Source: JAHEJB01 sp041748175 (GTDB taxonomy: Bacteria > Bacteroidota > Rhodothermia > Rhodothermales > Rubricoccaceae). Taken from it: a stretch of 36,445 nt of DNA. The DNA is taken from NCBI GenBank assembly GCA_041748175.1, contig JBGTDU010000045.1, forward strand, positions 1-36,445. Reading direction: 5' to 3'. The stretch's first letter is position 1; every line of letters begins with the position of its first letter. Below the pieces are notes generated by a model. That model was not told the DNA's origin. It ran no database searches and saw only the letters and a list, made by a program, of their open reading frames with translations. Shown one piece after another: positions 15,426 through 22,754 of this stretch. Both the position numbers and the translations under genes were made by a program.

Positions 15426-16126
15426 CACTCTTCCACCTCCAGCTCACCGCTGGCTCGAGAAAACGAATAGCGGGAAAGGTCCTCTGAAGCCACGAGGCCC
15501 ACACCGGCAATGCGCTCGCTGAGTGTCGCAAAATGGAAGATCCCACTTGCGCGGAGTTGTTTCGCGCCGGAGTCCCAGACCACCTCATCAGTGGTGAGGC
15601 GCTTGCCATCGCCTGAAACAACCAAGACGCGGCCGTTTGCTACAAACCGGCCATCCTCTTCGTTATAGGCAAGTCGGTCCGCCGTGAGGCGGACGCCTCC
15701 TGCGCTAAGCAACACGGCCTCAACGCCTCCATTTCCGTCGAACCGTTTTTCCTCATCGAAATAGGTTAACTCGGTTGCCGAGAGCATGAGGGAAGGTCGC
15801 CCAGCATCGTCGAAAAGTTCTACACGGACCGGAGTAGAATCGCCCCCGATCGGATCGGGCCCAAGGACGGCATACGTCGTATCGCGATTGTCGTAGCGGG
15901 CCATGTAGGGCGCGGACATTACCAGTTTGCGCCGCCCTTCATGACTTATGCGAAGCTCGGCGTTCCAGCTTTCCTGATCCGGCATGGCAGCCATCTCTTC
16001 CGCGGTTGCGCCGCCATCCGAACTCCGCACACATCCTGCTACTTGTGCCAGAATACAAAACCACAAAACCCCCCGAATCCCGGCGGATAGCACGCGCGAA
16101 GGCAAAATCTGGCGAGATTCAGTCAC
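15425..16126 (-). CDS. lptC: LPS export protein LptC (putative lipoprotein form)
   Basis: LptC links the LptBFG extractor to LptA. The body after the N-terminal segment shows the LptC/OstA beta-jellyroll pattern: MAAMPDQESWNAELRISHEGRRKLVMSAPYMARYD, VRVELFDDAGRPSLMLSATELTYFDEEKRFDGNGGVEAVLL, GVRLTADRLAYNEEDGRFVANGRVLV, KRLTTDEVVWDSGAKQLRASG. From the preferred GTG start at 16126 a hydrophobic segment ends in QVAGC, a plausible lipobox, instead of the uncleaved anchor of E. coli LptC. The frame extends to an ATG at 16234, but that would give an implausibly long pre-signal segment. First gene of the Lpt operon; divergent from the STAS gene. Confidence 0.82.
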   Translation of the reverse strand: MTESRQILPSRVLSAGIRGVLWFCILAQVAGCVRSSDGGATAEEMAAMPDQESWNAELRISHEGRRKLVMSAPYMARYDNRDTTYAVLGPDPIGGDSTPVRVELFDDAGRPSLMLSATELTYFDEEKRFDGNGGVEAVLLSAGGVRLTADRLAYNEEDGRFVANGRVLVVSGDGKRLTTDEVVWDSGAKQLRASGIFHFATLSERIAGVGLVASEDLSRYSFSRASGELEVEE

Positions 16127-16430
16127 GCCGTCAAGATACCCGGCATCCTCGTCACGCGGGTGCTGGAGCCCGTTTCGATTCCTCCGCATCGGATTACAGG
16201 AATGCGCCGCTGACGACAATAGAATTGCCGTCATTTAGGCCCATTGCGAGCCTTTCCTTGCGAAATCCCATCCCAAGGCTATGATTTTGCGGATTGTCAC
16301 GCTGAATGGACATCGTGGGTGACTCTCAGCCGCCCGTGGTACGATATTCGAGTATTGCGCCGCCGACTACCCGACAATTTCAGCGTTGGGTACTTCTTTT
16401 CTTTGCAGGTCATCCGCCAAACTCAGCACC
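16127..16430. other. Divergent intergenic region between lptC and the STAS gene
   Basis: This roughly 300-bp stretch must hold promoters for both directions. On the minus strand TAGCCTTG (16281-16274) is one mismatch from TAnnTTTG and lies 40 bp before the alternative lptC ATG at 16234. No strong plus-strand box for the STAS gene was found. No RNA gene or repeat was recognised. Confidence 0.3.
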
Positions 16431-16802
16431 ATGAGCTTCTCCATCCAAAAGACCTCGCCAAGCGCAGTTGTCGTGCACATCGGCAAGGCACTCGACTTCC
16501 GCAACGCCGCCGACTTCAAGGCGAGCTGCCAGGAGCACACGCGGGCAGGCGTTCGCTATTTCGTGCTCGATTTTACGGGCACAGGCATCCTCGATTCCAC
16601 AGGCCTGGGCGTGATCTTCTCCCTTTATCGCCAGCTTACCCCTATCGGTGGGCAGGTTGTTTTCGCCAGCGTGAGTCGTCCGGTTCAGGTAGTCGTGCAA
16701 TTAACGCGGACCTACAAGGTCTTCCGGCAATTCCCGACGGTCGAAGCGGCGCACGAAAACCTTGAGCGCTCTTCCGCCGAACGGCCAACAGGCACGGTCT
16801 AG
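16431..16802 (+). CDS. Anti-sigma factor antagonist (STAS domain)
   Basis: In partner-switching systems an unphosphorylated STAS protein binds the anti-sigma kinase and frees its target; the kinase inactivates it by serine phosphorylation and a PP2C phosphatase reverses this. The 123-residue product is a single STAS domain (VVVHIGKALDFRNAADFKASC, YFVLDFTGTGILDSTGLGVIFSLYRQL). The target residue is Ser56 in ILDSTGLG. The frame is open to 16386, but MSFSIQKTS at 16431 matches the family start. The anti-sigma kinase gene follows 51 bp later in the same frame, then the phosphatase. Confidence 0.9.
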   Translation: MSFSIQKTSPSAVVVHIGKALDFRNAADFKASCQEHTRAGVRYFVLDFTGTGILDSTGLGVIFSLYRQLTPIGGQVVFASVSRPVQVVVQLTRTYKVFRQFPTVEAAHENLERSSAERPTGTV

Positions 16803-16853
16803 CCCAGCCGCACGGACGGCTTTTCCGTCCGGGCCAACTGGCTCCGCTCCGCC

Positions 16854-17333
16854 ATGCGCGAGCACACGTTCCACGATATTGACCTGGTGACCGAACAGAT
16901 CCACGATCTGTTCGATGTCTGGGTACAACGCGATAAATCGAAGGATTCGAGTGCGCGATATGGGCTTCTTGTGACGAAGCTGGCCGTGCACGAATGGATC
17001 GCCAACCTGGTTCAGCACGCGGCCTTCAACGTTCAGCCACCGCTAATACGCCTGCTTGTTACGCCGCGGCCTTTTGGGTTCCATTGCCTTGTCGAAGACA
17101 ACTCGGATGGATTTGATTTTGAAGCAGAGGTCGCGAAGCAATCGAGAATGCTCAACAATCCGGAGCCATCGGAACGGGGTCGAGGCCTCTTGATGATGCT
17201 CGCCTGCACGGAAGACTTTGTTTACGAAACCAGCCCGGATGGCTTGCAGCACGTGGAGTTCGTCGTCCACCCCCCTGTTGACACCGACGAAATGCCCACG
17301 TTATTCCCCGCCACCGATCAGTCGATCGGTTAG
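16854..17333 (+). CDS. RsbW-like anti-sigma factor / serine kinase (HATPase_c domain)
   Basis: The 159-residue protein has a GHKL-type ATPase fold of the RsbW/SpoIIAB group. Its N-box is LAVHEWIANLVQHAAF, the G1-like region is LVEDNSDGFDFE, and the G2-like region is ERGRGLLMMLACTEDFVYE. It would phosphorylate the adjacent STAS protein and sequester a sigma factor or another target. No sigma factor gene is in the window. It lies between the STAS gene and the REC-PP2C gene (18-bp gap to the latter). The start is the only ATG near the N-terminal helix; 17 sense codons separate it in frame from the STAS stop codon. Confidence 0.88.
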   Translation: MREHTFHDIDLVTEQIHDLFDVWVQRDKSKDSSARYGLLVTKLAVHEWIANLVQHAAFNVQPPLIRLLVTPRPFGFHCLVEDNSDGFDFEAEVAKQSRMLNNPEPSERGRGLLMMLACTEDFVYETSPDGLQHVEFVVHPPVDTDEMPTLFPATDQSIG

Positions 17334-17351
17334 GGCTGATCGCCTCCTTCC

Positions 17352-18464
17352 ATGCACAGCCACTCCGTCCTGATTGTCGAAGACAACCAGACTCTTCGGC
17401 GTTTGTTGGAGTACCGCATTGGCAAGCACTACAATGTGCACACGGCGGAGAACGGCGAGGCGGCACTGAGCATGGTGGATGCGGCCGTCCCCGATCTGAT
17501 TATCTCGGACATCATGATGCCCAAGATGGATGGATTCGCGTTGCTCGCAGCACTTCGCCAGAGCGAGAAGACCGCGGCCATTCCGTTCATCTTCCTCACG
17601 GCCCGAACCGACGACCCGAGCCGTGTGAAGGGCTTGAACAACGGCGTGGACGACTACATCACCAAGCCATTCGACATCGAACACGTGCTCGCGCGCGTCG
17701 AGCAAATCATTGAGCGAAGCCGCGTTTTCCAGTCCAAACTCAACGCCAAGATCGGGCGCGACTTCTCGGACAGGCTCCTGCCCAAGACCATGCCGGAGGT
17801 GGATGGTTACCGCGCGCGCTTTTTCTCCAAGCCGCGAGAAGACGGTGGCGGGGACCTCTTCGATTGGGCCCAGGCCCGGGATGGCTCGTACCTCTTTACC
17901 GTTGGCGACATCATGGGGAAGGGCCTCCAGGCAAAATTCTACGCTTTCTCCTTCCTCTCGTATATCCGCTCCACGATCCACTCCATGCTCGGCAGCACGT
18001 CTTCCCCTGCCGCCCTCATGGCGCGCGTCAACACGATGCTCATCCAGGACAAGGTGCTCGAAGAGACGTTTGCCTCCCTTCTGCTCATGCGTTGGGAGCC
18101 AAACATTCACCGCATTACCTACGCGAATGCAGGCCACTGCCGCCCCATTCTGATCGGGCCCAGCGGTGCGGGCATTGTCGAATATTCCGATCTCATTCTC
18201 GGCCTCGATGCCTCAACCGAGTACACGGACAAGGCCTTCGTCATTCCACCGGGTCACTCGATGCTGTGCTACACGGATGGCCTTAACGAGCAAGTTGCGG
18301 CAGACGGGACGCAGTTTGGTGAAGTAGGCGTCGCGTTGGCGGCGACAGAATCGCTCACGGCTGAGCAGCCCGTACATGCGATGCTGGCGGCGATGCTAGG
18401 CCGAAGTGCTGTCGCCGAATTCGCGGACGATGTGCTCGTGTTCTGGCTTCAACGCTACGCCTGA
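17352..18464 (+). CDS. Response regulator with PP2C (SpoIIE-type) phosphatase output domain
   Basis: The 370-residue protein joins an N-terminal receiver domain to a C-terminal PPM/PP2C serine phosphatase. The receiver has E10-D11, phospho-acceptor Asp53 (LIISDIMMP), Thr in FLTAR and Lys105 (YITKPF). The phosphatase part has metal-site motifs EDGGGDLFDW (Asp168), VGDIMGKGL (Asp186), YANAGHCRP, YTDGLNE (Asp309) and FADDVLVFW (Asp359/360). Phosphorylation of the receiver should tune dephosphorylation of the STAS protein encoded two genes upstream, so this is the input arm of the module. The cognate histidine kinase is not in the window. It converges on the membrane protein gene at 18471 with a 6-bp gap. 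Confidence 0.93.
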   Translation: MHSHSVLIVEDNQTLRRLLEYRIGKHYNVHTAENGEAALSMVDAAVPDLIISDIMMPKMDGFALLAALRQSEKTAAIPFIFLTARTDDPSRVKGLNNGVDDYITKPFDIEHVLARVEQIIERSRVFQSKLNAKIGRDFSDRLLPKTMPEVDGYRARFFSKPREDGGGDLFDWAQARDGSYLFTVGDIMGKGLQAKFYAFSFLSYIRSTIHSMLGSTSSPAALMARVNTMLIQDKVLEETFASLLLMRWEPNIHRITYANAGHCRPILIGPSGAGIVEYSDLILGLDASTEYTDKAFVIPPGHSMLCYTDGLNEQVAADGTQFGEVGVALAATESLTAEQPVHAMLAAMLGRSAVAEFADDVLVFWLQRYA

Positions 18465-18470
18465 GCAGCC

Positions 18471-19112
18471 TCATTTCTTGCGTCGGACGTTCCAAGCTGC
18501 CCGCGCGCTTTCTTCGAGCCCGGAGAACCCGGCGAGCAGGACCGAATGCCGTAGAGCCGCCCGAATGATCACCGCGCGAAGCACCTGGTCGGGCACGGGA
18601 AGTGCATAAAGCCGGTCGAGGGCAGGAGCCAGAATGGGCTTGAGAAGCACATCAATCAGTCCGAAGCGCAGGCTGATGAATCCTGCAAGACCAACGAGGA
18701 CAGCAGGCGTTCGTCCGGACCAACCCAGGGCCGTGAGCGCGACGACGTAGAACACGCCCTGAACAGCAGGTTTCTGAAGAATCGCGAGGACCGTAATGCC
18801 TGCGCGTACGGGCACAGATGGCGAGAAAATTCTCCAAAGGCCAAAGAGAAAAAGCGCGATGGTTGCGGCCACCCAGACGGGAAGGAGCAAAAGCAGAATC
18901 GGCAAGGCCCACAACGACACCGTGACGGGCGATTGTGCCCAGACTTCTGTTTTGCTAATAAGACGGCTCAGCGGTTCGTGCGCAAAGACAGGGGCGGCAA
19001 ACTCCTGGAGGAGCTTTTCAGTGGTTTTAAAATGCGTTCCGGCGGCAGTCACGATGCCGGTCGGCGAATCGATGTAGTCAACACCATCTGCGGCTTGTCG
19101 ATTCATCGCCAA
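18471..19112 (-). CDS. Membrane protein of unknown function
   Basis: I do not recognise this 213-residue protein. About 60 polar N-terminal residues are followed by a strongly hydrophobic block at roughly 63-95 (SLWALPILLLLLPVWVAATIALFLFGLW), a segment near 108-130 (LAILQKPAVQGVFYVVALTALGW) and one near 136-160 (AVLVGLAGFISLRFGLIDVLL), so about four transmembrane helices. The C-terminus is basic and ends NVRRKK. It is the last gene of the operon that begins with the two BMC shell genes, 37 bp after the DUF4230 gene. The start could be two codons later (MNRQAAD). Confidence 0.75.
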   Translation of the reverse strand: MAMNRQAADGVDYIDSPTGIVTAAGTHFKTTEKLLQEFAAPVFAHEPLSRLISKTEVWAQSPVTVSLWALPILLLLLPVWVAATIALFLFGLWRIFSPSVPVRAGITVLAILQKPAVQGVFYVVALTALGWSGRTPAVLVGLAGFISLRFGLIDVLLKPILAPALDRLYALPVPDQVLRAVIIRAALRHSVLLAGFSGLEESARAAWNVRRKK

Positions 19113-19149
19113 TTAGTCGTTTCGACGGGCGGAGCGCGTATCGCTGATA

Positions 19150-19887
19150 CTACGCATCCGTTTCGGAAACATCAGACGCGTCGAGCTCCAGAACCCCGCC
19201 GGAGGCAAGATGGAACCGAAAACTCGGGGCATCCAATCCCCCTGCCTCCAGCGCAGGTGAAAGCAGCCGAACCAGCGCCTCCGCCGCGTTGAGCTCCGGC
19301 GTCTCCGAGCTGGCCAAATGACGCTCGGCCACGGCGCGCATGGTCGGGCGAATTGCCCTGAGCGCTTCCTGCTCCGTTTCCTGTCCGCTGCTTCTGTGGA
19401 GCCTGGCCCAGCCGACCTCTGTCCGAATCTCTACGTTCTCCAGCTCAGGTTCGACGGAAAAAAGCTCAAGAGCCGGAACCGCAACATCCACAATTCCATC
19501 GTCGCTGAATCGGATATGTTCGGCGCGAAGCTCGCCAATGCTGAATCCATACGTCACTCGGCCCGGCACGCGAACGGTGGCCCTCGTGGTGCCGAGGCTC
19601 AGGTTGAGGATACCGGGCAGGAAGGTTTTCTCGTTCTGTCGCTCCACGGTCGATGAGAATGTGAGTACACCCGTAACGTAGAAGGACTCTTTTGCCTCGC
19701 TTGCCAACGTCGAAATGATGGTCTCCTGAACCCGTTCTTCTGTCAGGCGTGGCCTCTGGAACCATAGTACAAGCATAACTACGCCGATAGCCGCGGCAAC
19801 GAACCCAAGCCGCTGCCATATTGCGGACGACGCCGCATTCGTCGGTGTGTTGCCGCCCGTGTTTTCATTTGGAGAGGTTGCGCTCAT
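19150..19887 (-). CDS. DUF4230-like membrane-anchored protein
   Basis: The 245-residue protein has a polar N-terminus, one transmembrane helix at about residues 27-43 (LGFVAAAIGVVMLVLWF) and an extracytoplasmic domain. Its core (VTGVLTFSSTVERQNEKTFLPGILN...GRVTYGFSIGELRAEHIRFSDDGIVDVAVPALELFSVEPELENVEI) resembles DUF4230, a family of single-pass proteins with no assigned function. The C-terminal 100 residues are helical and acidic. It lies 27 bp after the DMT transporter gene and 37 bp before the last gene of the operon. The family assignment is from pattern memory; the function is unknown. Confidence 0.72.
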   Translation of the reverse strand: MSATSPNENTGGNTPTNAASSAIWQRLGFVAAAIGVVMLVLWFQRPRLTEERVQETIISTLASEAKESFYVTGVLTFSSTVERQNEKTFLPGILNLSLGTTRATVRVPGRVTYGFSIGELRAEHIRFSDDGIVDVAVPALELFSVEPELENVEIRTEVGWARLHRSSGQETEQEALRAIRPTMRAVAERHLASSETPELNAAEALVRLLSPALEAGGLDAPSFRFHLASGGVLELDASDVSETDA

Positions 19888-19914
19888 CTCACATAATACG
19901 CGGTGTCGGCGAGC

Positions 19915-20799
19915 TCACGCCCAAAGTAGTGCAAGGGCTACGGCGGCAATTGCCAGCCCTGCCCAGTTGGCTTTGGAAAAACGTTCTCCCCAAAAGCCGA
20001 CGCCAAGGACCGCGGCCCCGCCAACGATTGCAATGTTGCTCACCGGAAAGACGATGGGCCCGGGTAGCTCCCCAATCGCACCGAGGATAAATGCCGCCGA
20101 GCCGTAGTTGACGACACCCAAGACCACTCCCCAACCGCAAACCGCAGGCTCCGGCCATGTTCCAAATCGCACACCTCTGATCGCGACGATACTCGCGCCT
20201 GCAAGAAATGCGACGCCAAAAACCACCAGGAGAAACATCGCTCGGCTGTTGGTTGGTGCATAGACTTCGCCAAATGTCTTCATTGCGATATCCACCAGCC
20301 CACCGGAAAGAAACAGGGCGCCGAGAACGCCCGTCGTCCAGAGGGGCCTCTTCGCCAGTGGGTCGTCTTCGGGCGCGCGGGACGCGTAGTTGGGCAACGC
20401 GATGAGAAAAAATGCTGCGCCTGCCAGACCAAGGCCCGCAATCTGAAGTGATGTTGGAATCTCGTGCCAGATGAGCCACGATGCCAGAACCGGAAGTACG
20501 ACGGCAATCTTTTGTATCGAGGTCGCGAGTCCCATCCCGGCCTCTCGAATTGAGTAAGCAAGGAGGTAGTATCCCGCAAGAAACAGAATGCCGGTGCCGA
20601 CTCCCAGCAAGAGCAGCCCCGCGTCGACGTCCAGGGTGCCACGATTGCTGCCCGATAAATGCAGCAGCACGGCGACGATGCAGGCGGCTGCATAGTTCAC
20701 CGCGAGCAGCGCCACCCGATCGTGCTCGCGTCGCTCGCTGGCCTTGAACAACGTAACGATTGCCAGATTACATAGAACGGCCAGAACCAGCCAGAGCAT
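19915..20799 (-). CDS. DMT-superfamily (EamA-like) transporter
   Basis: The 294-residue integral membrane protein has about ten hydrophobic helices in two repeats, as in EamA-type metabolite exporters: MLWLVLAVLCNLAIVTLF, ALLAVNYAAACIVAVLLHL, LLLLGVGTGILFLAGYYLLAYSI, VVLPVLASWLIWHEIP, LQIAGLGLAGAAFFLIALP, VLGALFLSGGLVDIAM, and so on to GLAIAAVALALLWA. The substrate cannot be read from sequence. ATG at 20799 is preferred because it starts at the first helix; an upstream ATG at 20838 adds 13 residues. It sits between the YbbR and DUF4230 genes in the BMC-led operon, which raises the question of a metabolite link to the shell proteins. Confidence 0.85.
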   Translation of the reverse strand: MLWLVLAVLCNLAIVTLFKASERREHDRVALLAVNYAAACIVAVLLHLSGSNRGTLDVDAGLLLLGVGTGILFLAGYYLLAYSIREAGMGLATSIQKIAVVLPVLASWLIWHEIPTSLQIAGLGLAGAAFFLIALPNYASRAPEDDPLAKRPLWTTGVLGALFLSGGLVDIAMKTFGEVYAPTNSRAMFLLVVFGVAFLAGASIVAIRGVRFGTWPEPAVCGWGVVLGVVNYGSAAFILGAIGELPGPIVFPVSNIAIVGGAAVLGVGFWGERFSKANWAGLAIAAVALALLWA

Positions 20800-20862
20800 G
20801 ACGCTATCCGAATAAGCCAGGCTTACACTGCGAACCAAAATGCTGCGCCGGGAGCCTGGTGC

Positions 20863-21858
20863 TCACTCGCGAACCGTGTAGTACTCGACGCGATTCTGCT
20901 CTAGCCGAACGTCCTGAATCATGGGGCCATCGGGAAAATGGATGGAGACCGGGACGGTTCCAGCAGTCGAATCGTTAACAATGTCGTCATATTCGACAAA
21001 GGCGTAGAAGTCTTCTGCCGTCTCTGCCTGATCGTAATCCGCACCATCCGCCCGTACCTGATAGGTGACCCGCACCATTTCGGGAATCAGTTGGACATTC
21101 TCGACACCAGGCGGAACGTTTTGCGTCCGGACAGGCAAAAGACGGCTCCCCTCTGTCATCTGGGCGACGTCGACCGACACTTGAGTCCGGGCGATTGAAA
21201 GGGTAACCAATCCCGAAAGCGTGTCGCTGAGCCCTATGGTGGTGGTCGTTGACCGACGGAGGCCATCGACATCCAGTGCAGCCGATGGCCACGCATCGAA
21301 GCCATCCAGAAGCGATCGTGCTCCCGTAACAACCACGGAGTCCGGCTGCAATTCCGCGGCACCAAGCAAGCCAAACGTTGGCGCCACGCCGATTCGGCCA
21401 GTGAGCATGATGGGGAGCCTGCGCTGGACTCTGTCATCCAGAGCGAGATCGATGTGTTGAGGCTGTACGCTCTGAATAAGAACACCAGCGGGAAGGCTTA
21501 CGGCCTCTGCAGCGGCTCCCTGCAAATCCACATTGGCTCCATCGGCTACGACCGAGAGGACGGGTGGCCTCCGGCTAAGCTGTAGCAAATCCCAGCCAAC
21601 GCCCGAGAGTTGGACCCGAACGGTGGGCGGCGGAAGTTCCGAAAGAGCGAGCCCCGTCGGCGTTGACACGATGCGTAGAGGAGACTCGACAGTGACCGTG
21701 TACGTCTCGCGCATGCTCACGGTAAACCACAAAATAAACGCCACCGCAATCGAGAACACGATGGCGAACAACCGACCGCGTGACTGTTCCGGATTGTTGG
21801 GTTCCCGAACGGTTTTGGGGAACAGCTCTTTGAATCGCTCGAACGGATCGGTTTTCAT
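20863..21858 (-). CDS. YbbR-domain protein (CdaR-like, stand-alone)
   Basis: The 331-residue protein has a cytoplasmic N-terminus, one transmembrane helix at about 32-48 (IVFSIAVAFILWFTVSM) and a series of extracytoplasmic YbbR-type beta repeats: YTVTVESPLRIVSTPTGLALSELPPPTVRVQLSG, QSVQPQHIDLALDDRVQRRLPIMLTGRIGVAPTFGLL, LQPDSVVVTGARSLLDGF. In Firmicutes CdaR regulates the diadenylate cyclase CdaA, normally the preceding gene. Here no diadenylate cyclase is in the window, and the preceding gene is a BMC shell protein whose TGA overlaps this ATG (ATGA), implying translational coupling. Confidence 0.85.
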   Translation of the reverse strand: MKTDPFERFKELFPKTVREPNNPEQSRGRLFAIVFSIAVAFILWFTVSMRETYTVTVESPLRIVSTPTGLALSELPPPTVRVQLSGVGWDLLQLSRRPPVLSVVADGANVDLQGAAAEAVSLPAGVLIQSVQPQHIDLALDDRVQRRLPIMLTGRIGVAPTFGLLGAAELQPDSVVVTGARSLLDGFDAWPSAALDVDGLRRSTTTTIGLSDTLSGLVTLSIARTQVSVDVAQMTEGSRLLPVRTQNVPPGVENVQLIPEMVRVTYQVRADGADYDQAETAEDFYAFVEYDDIVNDSTAGTVPVSIHFPDGPMIQDVRLEQNRVEYYTVRE

Positions 21859-22325
21859 CCGTCAGCCCGCAGGAACGTGAGGAGATCAACCTTCGAGGCT
21901 TTCGAGATCGTCCGGCCGCTGAATGCGTTGTCAGCGCGTTCTCGTGCCAAACGGCGAAGCTCCGCGACCGTCATTGAATCATAGTGCACCCCGCCGACGG
22001 CTGGAGCAACAACCTTCCCCGCCGCTCGGTCCATCCCAAGCTCGGCTCGGACGTCTGCGGAAGGGCTCGGGATGACGTGAGACGAAACCACTTTCCCCAC
22101 GCGCTCCGCAGCAGCCCGGCCTGCGTCGATTGCCGACTGAACGGCGGCCGTTTCCCCCGAGATGATGCACGTTATAAGCGCTGGTATAGTACGTTCCTGG
22201 CGCACGAGGCGCACATTCGCGGCCTTTAGCATCGCATCGGTGCCTTCCAATGCCGCGACCAGCCCGTGCGTTTCCAGGAGGCCGAGCGCCTCGCCTTCTG
22301 AACCGGAATTGCGAGGAGCAGCCAT
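21855..22325 (-). CDS. BMC-domain shell protein with C-terminal helical extension
   Basis: The first 95 residues form a BMC-H (PduA/CcmK-type) domain: EALGLLETHGLVAALEGTDAMLKAANVRLV, SGETAAVQSAIDAGRAAAERVGKVVSSHVIP. The edge lysine (AMLK) is kept. The pore loop, KIGSG in PduA, reads RTIPA, and the RP of the VIPRP motif is SP, so pore and edge contacts differ from canonical shells. Residues 96-156 are an extra tail ending in a helix-loop-helix (MTVAELRRLARERADNAFSGRTISKASKVDLLTFLR) resembling Rho-N/SAP/HeH domains. Such folds can bind nucleic acid, but binding here is inference. It follows the other BMC gene by 62 bp and overlaps the YbbR gene by 4 bp. Confidence 0.88.
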   Translation of the reverse strand: MAAPRNSGSEGEALGLLETHGLVAALEGTDAMLKAANVRLVRQERTIPALITCIISGETAAVQSAIDAGRAAAERVGKVVSSHVIPSPSADVRAELGMDRAAGKVVAPAVGGVHYDSMTVAELRRLARERADNAFSGRTISKASKVDLLTFLRADG

Positions 22326-22387
22326 ACGATACGAAGGTCACTCGGAGGCCGCCCAACACACGGATGGGCCACAATAACCCTCCGGAA

Positions 22388-22684
22388 TTAGTCTACGATG
22401 CCAACGGGAAGAATGGCCTCGACGTCGGAGTGCGGGCGCGGGATGACGTGAACAGAGACGAGCTCACCGACACGCTCTGCCGCTGCCGCGCCGGCATCGG
22501 TGGCCGCTTTCACCGCGCCGACGTCCCCCCGGACCATCACCGTCACGTATCCGCCGCCAATCTTTTCTTTGCCAACAAGGGAAACCCGCGCGGCTTTCAC
22601 CATGGCATCGGCAGCTTCGATTGCGCCAACCAGGCCACGTGTCTCAATCATGCCAAGGGCGGTGCCGGAATCCGTGGAAGCCAT
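22388..22684 (-). CDS. BMC-H shell protein (PduA/EutM/CcmK-type)
   Basis: This 98-residue protein is a canonical hexameric bacterial-microcompartment shell subunit. ALGMIETRGLVGAIEAADAMVKAARVSLVGKEKIGGGY covers the first half, with edge lysine in AMVKAA and the pore loop KIGGG. GDVGAVKAATDAGAAAAERVG and VHVIPRPHSDVEAIL complete the domain. Such hexamers tile into a protein shell around enzyme cargo. No BMC-P vertex protein, BMC-T protein or cargo enzyme is in the window. It leads the minus-strand operon and has a good promoter candidate 34 bp upstream. Confidence 0.95.
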   Translation of the reverse strand: MASTDSGTALGMIETRGLVGAIEAADAMVKAARVSLVGKEKIGGGYVTVMVRGDVGAVKAATDAGAAAAERVGELVSVHVIPRPHSDVEAILPVGIVD

Positions 22685-22718
22685 GGGTTTCAGGAAAAGA
22701 GTGATGAACTGTGATTGT

Positions 22719-22749
22719 CAATATACCGGACACGTTCGCCGCGAGTCAA
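22719..22749 (-). promoter_or_regulatory. Candidate Bacteroidota-type promoter for the BMC operon
   Basis: On the minus strand TTG (22749-22747, within TTGACTC) is separated by 21 bp from TATATTG (22725-22719), close to the -33 TTG / -7 TAnnTTTG arrangement of Bacteroidota. The -7 box ends 34 bp before the BMC-H ATG. It lies in the 70-bp gap after the flippase stop, supporting transcription of the BMC operon separately from the polysaccharide genes. Confidence 0.5.
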
Positions 22750-22754
22750 CGCGA

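Noticed and set aside
16800..16853. STAS and RsbW-like genes as one protein broken by TAG
   Set aside because: The two genes are in the same frame, but each has its own family-typical start and length, and separate genes are the rule for this module.
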